This document shows positions 57,867-64,000 of a DNA stretch of 64,000 nt, piece by piece (the stretch's first letter is position 1; each line of letters begins with the position of its first letter). The stretch spans positions 558,001 through 622,000 of the forward strand of contig NZ_JAODUA010000002.1 of NCBI RefSeq assembly GCF_025399895.1, in the 5' to 3' direction. Origin of the DNA: Streptomyces sp. ASQP_92. Lineage in GTDB: Bacteria; Actinomycetota; Actinomycetes; Streptomycetales; Streptomycetaceae. A model generated the notes under the pieces. The model was not told where the DNA came from. It saw only the letters and a list, made by a program, of their open reading frames with translations, and made no database searches. The position numbers were made by a program, and so were the translations under genes.

Positions 57867-59356
57867 CGGGGTACCGCTCCTGTCTCCAGTGGGTCCTCAT
57901 CGGGATCGACGAGGTGGACGCGGCCGGTCTGCGCCAGCCGTTCGGGATGGCGGCGCGTCAGGACCGCTAGGACGACGATCCCGGCCGCCATCCACACGCC
58001 CACGACGGGTCCGGCGTAGGAGACCGGAGGCGTGAGCTCGGCGACGAAGTCGAACGCGGGGATCCCCGCCGCGGTCAGGAGCGCGGGGACGAAGGCGGCG
58101 ATGCCGAGCGCGGGGAACACGGCATGGCGCAGCGGGCTGAACAAATCGCGGCGGCGGCGCAGGAAGTATCCGGCGCACGCCACGTCGACCACGATGTACA
58201 CCCCGATGATCACGGTGACGATGACCGTGGCGAGCAGGGCGAACGCCGTGACCGGGTCGTACCACAGGCCGAGCCCCAGCATCGCGGCGACGGCCACGAC
58301 GAACTGCGCCGCGACGCCCGGCACGGGGGAGCGGTGGCGTGGATGGAGGCGGGCGAAGGAACGCGGGAAGACTCCGATCCGGCCGAGTGCGAAGGCCGTG
58401 CGCGTCGACACGTTGGAGCAGGCGTTGGCGTTCGCCACCGTCGAGTTGACCACGGCCAGGAAGAGGATCACCCAGAACAGCCCGAAGGAGGCCCGCGCCA
58501 CGCCCTCCCAGGAGGCGTCGCCGGACGCCCCGAAGCCCGCGAACCGGTCGGGTCCGAAGTAGACGGCCATCGCGTACGTGGTCAGGACGTACACGATCCC
58601 GATGGCGAGGGCCGCCCCGAACACCGCCCGGCGCATGGTGCGCCTGGGATCCCTGGCCTCCTCGGCGAGCGGGGCCGCCGCCTCGAAACCCGCGAAGGCA
58701 AGGACCGTATAGACGGATCCGGCGAACACCCCGCCGAAGCCGCCGAAGCCGTGCGCGGTGTGCGAAGTGCCGAAGACGGAGAGGGTGTTGTCGGAGCCCG
58801 CCGCCACGATCAGCAGTACGGCGAAGGTCACGAACACCAGCACTTCGAAGACGCCGAGCACCGTGCCGAACCGCGCCGAGGCCCGCACCCCGAAGAAGCC
58901 CGCGACAGCGATGACCACCGCCCCCGCCAGCGACCAGGGCCACCACAGGTCCGCCGGACAGGACGACCATTGCTGGTGCAGGGTGCCGGCCGTGGTGAAG
59001 CCCAGTTGCAGCAGGAGCAGGGGCGGCACCAGGGCCTCCACGAACACATAGCCCCAGCCGACCAGGAACCCCACGGCCGGGTGCAGGCCCCGCGCGCTGT
59101 AGGTGGCGACCGAGCCCGCGGCGGGCAGGTGCTGGGCGAGCTCGGCCACGCAGGACGCGGTGAACAGGCACGCCACCAGCGCGACCAGGACCGACAGCGG
59201 CAGGCTGCCGCCCGCGAACGCGGCGCCCGCCGGGATGGACGCGGCGACGGCCGCCGCGGGAGCCATCGCGGTGACGCTCTGGAAGAGCACCTCGCGCAGA
59301 CCGATGGCGTCGCGCGCCAGCCCGACATCCCCGTTCGTCCGTGATTTCCCCGGCAC
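57863..59356 (-). CDS. APC-superfamily amino acid/amine permease
   Basis: 497 residues with about 12 helices. Helix 1 GLREVLFQSVTAMAPAAAVA and FAGFEAAAPLAEEARDPRRT in helix 6 and the following loop are characteristic of APC transporters. GTG 59356 follows GAGGGAG. First gene of the permease-formamidase pair. The substrate is not readable from sequence. Confidence 0.9.
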   Translation of the reverse strand: MPGKSRTNGDVGLARDAIGLREVLFQSVTAMAPAAAVAASIPAGAAFAGGSLPLSVLVALVACLFTASCVAELAQHLPAAGSVATYSARGLHPAVGFLVGWGYVFVEALVPPLLLLQLGFTTAGTLHQQWSSCPADLWWPWSLAGAVVIAVAGFFGVRASARFGTVLGVFEVLVFVTFAVLLIVAAGSDNTLSVFGTSHTAHGFGGFGGVFAGSVYTVLAFAGFEAAAPLAEEARDPRRTMRRAVFGAALAIGIVYVLTTYAMAVYFGPDRFAGFGASGDASWEGVARASFGLFWVILFLAVVNSTVANANACSNVSTRTAFALGRIGVFPRSFARLHPRHRSPVPGVAAQFVVAVAAMLGLGLWYDPVTAFALLATVIVTVIIGVYIVVDVACAGYFLRRRRDLFSPLRHAVFPALGIAAFVPALLTAAGIPAFDFVAELTPPVSYAGPVVGVWMAAGIVVLAVLTRRHPERLAQTGRVHLVDPDEDPLETGAVPR

Positions 59357-59382
59357 CGGCGCTCCCTCGGTCGGTCAACAGG

Positions 59383-59411
59383 CGTACGTCGTACGGCAGT
59401 TACCGTACGGT
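59383..59411. repeat. Clustered CGTACG repeats, possible operator
   Basis: CGTACG occurs three times within 29 bases (59383, 59390, 59404), and the last lies in the perfect palindrome ACCGTACGGT (59402-59411). Located 27-55 bases upstream of the APC permease start, in the divergent promoter region with the proline-rich protein. Confidence 0.45.
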
Positions 59412-59532
59412 CCGGGGTGTGCGAGGTGGAAGGGGACGACCGGTGCGGGCGGGGTGGCGTGAGCCTTCCCCCATGGACGGAACTTCTGCGGAGGGGTCGC
59501 GAGGTGCCCCCTTTTTGCCGACTCTGGAGGGT

Positions 59533-60024
59533 ATGGTCACGCCTCCGCAACCACCCACACCGCCCGGCCCGCCGCACGGGCGGGCATCGGGACCGCCGTC
59601 GGAAGGCGGCTTCGGGCCCGCCCACTGGCAGCCGGCCCCGCCGCCTCGGCCGCCCGGCGGGGGACGGCGCCGGGGCCCCCTGCTCGCCGCCTCGATCGCG
59701 GCGGCCGTCGCGGCGCTCGCCGCCATCGCCTTCGCGGTCACCAGGGCAGACGGCGGCGACCAGCCCGGCAGCCCGGCCCCCGGAGGCACCGCGAGCCCGT
59801 CACCCACCCCGTCCTTGAGCCTGCCGAGCGGTTTCCCTTCCTCGCTGCCCACCGCCCTGCCGTCCGAACTCCCCTCCCTTCCGGCCGAGTTGCCCTCGGA
59901 GCTGCCCAGCGGGTTCCCGACCGGCCTGCCGAGCGGATTCCCCACCGACTGGTCCAGTGGATTCCCCACCGCGCTGCTGCCCGGGGGGCTGGAATCGGCC
60001 GCCGCGCTTCACCAACTGCCATGA
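59533..60024 (+). CDS. Proline-rich membrane-anchored protein with low-complexity external tail
   Basis: 163 residues from ATG 59533, preceded by GGAGGG. A Pro/Gly-rich N-terminus (PPQPPTPPGPPHG) leads to RRR and one helix (LLAASIAAAVAALAAIAFAV, about 49-70). The remainder consists of short repeats of the type LPSELPS and SGFPTGLPSGFPT. Probably a type II membrane protein with an extended extracellular stalk. No function recognised. Its stop abuts that of the convergent phytase-like gene (60024/60025). Confidence 0.65.
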   Translation: MVTPPQPPTPPGPPHGRASGPPSEGGFGPAHWQPAPPPRPPGGGRRRGPLLAASIAAAVAALAAIAFAVTRADGGDQPGSPAPGGTASPSPTPSLSLPSGFPSSLPTALPSELPSLPAELPSELPSGFPTGLPSGFPTDWSSGFPTALLPGGLESAAALHQLP

Positions 60025-61356
60025 TTAACGAGGAAGTTGCAGATAGATGAGCTTCGTCCGCGCTCCGCTGTCGACGATCCGTCCCGAGGGATCGAAGGCG
60101 CCCGGGCCGTCCGTCATGCCGAAGTCGTTGTCGTTGATCAACGCGAGGGTGCGGGGGCCCGCGAGCGCCACGCCCTCGATCTTGCCCGGCACGCCCGGCA
60201 CCTTCCCGAGGTCGACGACGAGCCTCTTGCGCAGCACCGGGACCCCGCTCGCGGCGGGATCGGTGAGCTGCTCGTAGGACGGGCTTGTGGTGGGAGCGTC
60301 CCACCGGCTGCCGAGAAGTCCGGCGCCACGGGGCAGCCGCACCTCCTGGAGCCGGGCGGCCCGGTCGGTGCGCTCCTCCACCAGCAGCCGGTCGTCCCCG
60401 AGCGCCACGACGGAGGAGATCTTCAGCTCGGAGGGGTCGTCCTCGCCGGGGTCGACGACACCCACCGGGTCGAAGCGGTAGGCGTACTCGGCGGTGACCG
60501 CCCGGTGGCGAGGCGAGAAGCGGAGCAGCCGCACATTGCGCGACCCCTCACCAGCCGCGGTGTCCGGCACCGACAGTGGACTCTGCACCGCCAACACCAG
60601 GTCGCCACCCGGAAGTTGCGCGAGTCCCTCGAAGCCCCGGTTGATCTTGCGCTGGGCGAGGATCGCCGGGAGCGCCTCGATCACCGGATAGTCGGCACCG
60701 GAAAGCCCGAGCCCCTTGGGCACGTACCGCGCGAGCACCTCGCCGCGCGCGGAGACGTGCACGAGGGAGGGCCCGTACTCGTCCGCCAGCCAGAAACCGC
60801 CGTCCGCCGCCCGCACGATGCCCTCGGTGTCCAGACCGTTCGGGTTGTACGCGAGGGGCTTCGCCGCGTCGAAGGTGTACGGGGCCTCGTCGTGGCCCGC
60901 CAGATTGGGCAGGCCGGTAACAGGAGCGCCCGAACGGGTCGTGATCGGAATGGACTTGAGGACGGTGAGGGTGTCTCCGGTGACACGCACCTTCACGATC
61001 GCCGGGTCGAAGCCGGGCACCGGGAAGGTGCGGCGCTTGGTCTTGCCGACCTTGATCTGGCCGTTGGGGCCCCGGTCCGTGACGGTCCAGAACTCGCCCT
61101 GGCGCTCGGCCGGGAACAGGTCGCTGCCGATGCCGCCCAGGTGGATGCCGCGGTCGTCGTCGACGGTGCCGGGGAGGAGGCCGTTGCTGAAACCGCCCAG
61201 CGGGATGTTCCCGAGGACCGCGGTGTTGGTGACCCGCGCATCGCGGTGACGGTGTTCGAACCGCGGCGCGCCGACGGCGGAGCCGGTGAGCGCGACGACG
61301 GTCAGTACGGCCAGGGGCAGCGCGACGGCGGTGCGTCGGGCGGCGCGTGGGGACAC
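60025..61356 (-). CDS. Secreted esterase-like/phytase-like protein
   Basis: 443 residues. GTG 61356 follows GGAGG. Sec signal (AVALPLAVLTVVALTGSAVG), then the Phytase-like domain: PLGGFSNGLLPG, IHLGGIGSDLFPAERQGEFW, FEGLAQLPGGDLVLAVQSPL, KIEGVALAGPRTLALINDND. A beta-propeller of this type is annotated as esterase-like activity of phytase; real activity in streptomycetes is uncertain. Located outside the cell. Confidence 0.88.
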   Translation of the reverse strand: MSPRAARRTAVALPLAVLTVVALTGSAVGAPRFEHRHRDARVTNTAVLGNIPLGGFSNGLLPGTVDDDRGIHLGGIGSDLFPAERQGEFWTVTDRGPNGQIKVGKTKRRTFPVPGFDPAIVKVRVTGDTLTVLKSIPITTRSGAPVTGLPNLAGHDEAPYTFDAAKPLAYNPNGLDTEGIVRAADGGFWLADEYGPSLVHVSARGEVLARYVPKGLGLSGADYPVIEALPAILAQRKINRGFEGLAQLPGGDLVLAVQSPLSVPDTAAGEGSRNVRLLRFSPRHRAVTAEYAYRFDPVGVVDPGEDDPSELKISSVVALGDDRLLVEERTDRAARLQEVRLPRGAGLLGSRWDAPTTSPSYEQLTDPAASGVPVLRKRLVVDLGKVPGVPGKIEGVALAGPRTLALINDNDFGMTDGPGAFDPSGRIVDSGARTKLIYLQLPR

Positions 61357-61536
61357 GAATCCTCCAGGGCGGGCGGGGCGGGCGTGGGCCCAGCCTGGGA
61401 GGCGGGCGCGAACGCCCGCCGTCCCCACCGTGAACACCGGGCGACGCCACGGCGTCCGCTTCGCCCACGGGCGCTCGTCACGGGCGGCGGCGGCGAAGCC
61501 CGGCCCGGCCTCCGCCCCGGGTGCCGGGTGCCGGGT

Positions 61537-62808
61537 TCAGCTTCCTTCGTCGCCCTCGGGCAGCGCCAGCACCGCCTCCAGGGCCGCCGCCGGGTCCCGG
61601 TCCGCCGGGCCCGCCGGTATCCAACGGGCCCTCTCCTTGCGGTAGGGCCACCACCGGCCGTCGTGACCCAGCCGCAGTTGAGCACCCCGCCCGGGCGCGG
61701 TCCACCGGTTGCCGCCGGGGGAGTGGAGCGCCGGGCGCTCGCCGTCGGCCCAGGCCCGGTCGAGCGCGGCGACGGCGCGGGCCAGGTCCTCGGATCCGGG
61801 CGTCCACTCCTCCTCCAGGACACGGAGCGACGCCACCCCGCCGAGCCGCCAGGCGCGTACGGCGACGGAGAGATCGGCGGGGCGGCGGCCCGAGGCGGCG
61901 GCGAGCCGCGCCGTGATCCCGTCGTCCCGACACCCGGCGGCGAGCCGTACCGTGTCCTGATCGACCGTCAACTGCTCGTGGACAGGCTGGAGTTCATGGC
62001 CGAATGCCAGCGCATCGGTCAGCATGCGGTGGGCGCGCGCCGCCGTGTCCGCCGCGAGGAACTCCAGCGCAGCCGGGTCGATCCCGGGCTCCGGCGCGGT
62101 CTCGGTGTCGAGGCGCGCGGGGGCGCCGGGCTCCGGGGGGACGGGTGGCGGCGCGGGGAGCGGAGGCAGGATGTCCCTGGCCGCGAACGCCTCCGCCGCC
62201 AAGACGCCTCGCACCGCGACGACGTCCTCGGCCGGCGGGACGCTGCGCTCCTGCAAGGCGTCGAGCAGGGGCCGTTCCGCGCGGCCCCGCATCAGGAGCA
62301 GCAGGAAGGGATCCTGGTCCAGGAGCCGCGCCACCTGGTAGCAGAGCGCCGCGGTGTGCGGACAGTGGTCCCAGGCCTCGCAGGTGCACTCGGGCTCCAA
62401 GTCGCCGATGACCGGCAGGAGTTCGATGCCGTGGTCGGCCGCGTCCTCCACCAGGTGCGGCGGCATCTCGCGGTCGAGCAGCGCCGCGATGTGCCCGGCG
62501 CGCTCCGCCGCCATCGTGAGGAAGCGGTCCCACGCGTCGTCGTCCAGCTCCTGGAGCAGCACGTCGCCGCGGTGCTGCGACCCGTCCCGGTCCCGTACGA
62601 CCGCGGTGATCCGTCCCGGTCGCACCGTGACCGCGCCGACCGCGCCCTGGCGGGCCAGCCGGCGCCCCTGCTTGAGCTGCTGCCCGTCCAGGGCGGTGTC
62701 CTCCAGCGCCTTCAGCCACGCCAGGCCCCACCAGCTCGTCGCGAAACCGCGGCCCTGCGCGGGCGGCAGGGCTTCGAAGGTGCGCTCGTCGTCGTAGGTG
62801 TCGCTCAT
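61537..62808 (-). CDS. SWIM zinc-finger protein, SNF2-helicase partner
   Basis: 423 residues. The SWIM motif CTCEAWDHCPHTAAL (CxC...CxH, about 139-153) marks the family. N-terminal FATSWWGLAWLKALEDTALD and a C-terminal region with RKERARWIPAGP are usual in actinobacterial proteins encoded beside SNF2 helicases. ATG 62808 overlaps the helicase stop by four bases. Predicted DNA- or protein-binding accessory factor; precise role unknown. Confidence 0.9.
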   Translation of the reverse strand: MSDTYDDERTFEALPPAQGRGFATSWWGLAWLKALEDTALDGQQLKQGRRLARQGAVGAVTVRPGRITAVVRDRDGSQHRGDVLLQELDDDAWDRFLTMAAERAGHIAALLDREMPPHLVEDAADHGIELLPVIGDLEPECTCEAWDHCPHTAALCYQVARLLDQDPFLLLLMRGRAERPLLDALQERSVPPAEDVVAVRGVLAAEAFAARDILPPLPAPPPVPPEPGAPARLDTETAPEPGIDPAALEFLAADTAARAHRMLTDALAFGHELQPVHEQLTVDQDTVRLAAGCRDDGITARLAAASGRRPADLSVAVRAWRLGGVASLRVLEEEWTPGSEDLARAVAALDRAWADGERPALHSPGGNRWTAPGRGAQLRLGHDGRWWPYRKERARWIPAGPADRDPAAALEAVLALPEGDEGS

Positions 62809-64000
62809 CGTCCGCTCCCTCGCAGCGCCACCAGATCGGTCAGCTCGGCATCCGACAGCTCGGTCAGGGCCGACTCGCCCGAGCCGAGAATCGAGTCGGC
62901 CAACTCCCTTTTGCGGACCAGCATGTCGGCGATCCTGTCCTCGATGGTGCCCTCCGCGATCAGGCGGTGCACCTGGACCGGCTGGGTCTGCCCGATGCGG
63001 TAGGCGCGGTCGGTGGCCTGCGCCTCGACGGCCGGGTTCCACCAGCGGTCGTAGTGGATGACATGGCCGGCCCGGGTGAGGTTCAGGCCGGTGCCCGCGG
63101 CCTTCAACGACAGCAGGAACACCGGGACTTGGCCGTCCTGGAAGTGCCGCACCATCTCTTCGCGGCGCTCCACCGGCGTCCCGCCGTGCAGGAACCGTGT
63201 CACCACACCGCGCTCCGCCAGATGCTGTTCGATGAGCCGGGCCATCCGTACGTACTGCGTGAAGACGAGCACCGAACCGTCCTCGGCGAGGATGGTGTCC
63301 AGGAGTTCGTCGAGCAACTCCAGCTTGCCCGAGCGGCCGGCGATCGTGGGGCTGTCCTCCTTGAGGTACTGCGCGGGGTGGTTGCAGATCTGCTTGAGCG
63401 CGGTCAGCAGCTTGACGACGAGTCCGCGCCGCTCGAAGCCGTCCGCGCCCGAGATCTCGGCGAGCGTCTCGCGCACGACCGCTTCGTACAGGCCGGTCTG
63501 CTCCGTGGTGAGGGAGACCGTCCGGTCGGTCTCGGTCTTCGGCGGCAGCTCGGGGGCGATGCCCGGATCGGACTTGCGGCGGCGCAGCAGGAACGGCCGC
63601 ACCAGCCGCGAGAGCCGCTCGGCGGCGGCCGGGTCCTGGCCGCTCTCGGCGGCGGACGCGTACCGGGTGCGGAACGTGCCGAGCCGGCCCAGCAGTCCGG
63701 GCGTGGTCCAGTCGAGGATCGCCCACAGCTCGGAGAGGTTGTTCTCCACGGGCGTGCCGCTGAGCGCCACCCGGGCCCGGGCCCCGATGGTGCGCAACTG
63801 CCTGGCCGTCGCGGAGTAGGGGTTCTTGACGTGCTGCGCCTCGTCGGTGACCACCATGCCCCAGGGGACGCCGGCCAGCTTGGCGGCGTCCAGACGCATC
63901 GTGCCGTACGTGGTGAGGACGAACTCGCCGTCGGCCAGGGCGTCGAGCGAGCGGGCGGCGGCGTGGAAGCGGCGCACGGGGGTGCCGGGCGCGAACTTCT
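62805..64000 (-). CDS. SNF2-family DEAD/DEAH-box helicase, C-terminal part (5' end outside window)
   Basis: About 398 residues visible. VVTDEAQHVKNP is the Walker B (DEAQ) box; ALSGTPVENNLSELW is motif III; QICNHPAQYL, VFTQYVRMARLIEQHL, LSLKAAGTGLNLTRAGHVIH and DRAYRIGQTQPVQVHRL are motifs IV-VI of SNF2 translocases. Uses ATP to move along double-stranded DNA. The upstream nucleotide-binding P-loop lies beyond the right edge. Translationally coupled to the SWIM protein. Confidence 0.95.
   Translation of the reverse strand, partial: KFAPGTPVRRFHAAARSLDALADGEFVLTTYGTMRLDAAKLAGVPWGMVVTDEAQHVKNPYSATARQLRTIGARARVALSGTPVENNLSELWAILDWTTPGLLGRLGTFRTRYASAAESGQDPAAAERLSRLVRPFLLRRRKSDPGIAPELPPKTETDRTVSLTTEQTGLYEAVVRETLAEISGADGFERRGLVVKLLTALKQICNHPAQYLKEDSPTIAGRSGKLELLDELLDTILAEDGSVLVFTQYVRMARLIEQHLAERGVVTRFLHGGTPVERREEMVRHFQDGQVPVFLLSLKAAGTGLNLTRAGHVIHYDRWWNPAVEAQATDRAYRIGQTQPVQVHRLIAEGTIEDRIADMLVRKRELADSILGSGESALTELSDAELTDLVALRGSGR

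Noticed and set aside
60037..63003. Long plus-strand open frame across the phytase-like and SWIM genes
   Set aside because: It lies antisense to two genes with clear family motifs and has no recognisable domain itself.

Overview
The window is high-GC actinobacterial DNA. Codon use, GTG/TTG starts, dense regulators, standalone secondary-metabolite enzymes, and an intergenic repeat of a type I recognise from Streptomyces all point to Streptomyces or a close relative. No rRNA, tRNA, CRISPR array or intact insertion sequence was seen.

Left edge (1-12 kb): the 5' part of a large hybrid NRPS-PKS on the minus strand. Its visible order is formyltransferase, half condensation-like region, glycine-type adenylation domain with embedded methyltransferase, carrier protein, ketosynthase, acyltransferase. 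It runs off the window. A DHA2-type drug exporter diverges from it. A thiolase and a stand-alone MurE follow. This looks like one border of a biosynthetic gene cluster.

Middle left (12-30 kb): mixed accessory genes. They include a streptothricin-acetyltransferase-like GNAT, a GlxA-type regulator opposite a metallo-beta-lactamase-fold protein, a hemerythrin-like protein with an MFS exporter, an SgcJ-like protein and an alpha/beta hydrolase. LysR and LAL-type LuxR regulators sit opposite each other, then an epimerase/MBL gene pair, a secreted SurE-like phosphatase and a second MFS transporter. Decayed fragments of an AraC-type regulator and a PEP-utilising enzyme lie between them.

Centre (30-53 kb): the most coherent part, an aromatic-acid catabolic island. 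An acyl-CoA ligase, a hotdog thioesterase, a fused aryl-CoA monooxygenase/old-yellow-enzyme, a nitrilase, gentisate 1,2-dioxygenase, a FAH-family hydrolase and a maleate isomerase together fit aromatic nitrile or acid -> aryl-CoA -> gentisyl-CoA -> gentisate -> maleylpyruvate -> maleate + pyruvate -> fumarate. A PaaX-type regulator, a carboxylesterase and a complete Dpp/Opp-type ABC transporter go with it. Two cis-element families tie the island together. One is five TNACRCGTGTNN sites, most likely for the LacI-family regulator encoded at 34140-35147. The other is three promoters of identical geometry (TTGACG-N18-TAnnnn) ahead of the esterase, the ligase and the monooxygenase. A truncated, frameshifted P450 lies divergent from lacI.

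Right (53-64 kb): an aldehyde dehydrogenase with its GAF-type regulator, a Tat-exported amidase, a formamidase translationally coupled to an APC permease, a proline-rich membrane-anchored protein, a secreted phytase-like protein, and a SWIM-protein/SNF2-helicase pair that leaves the window.
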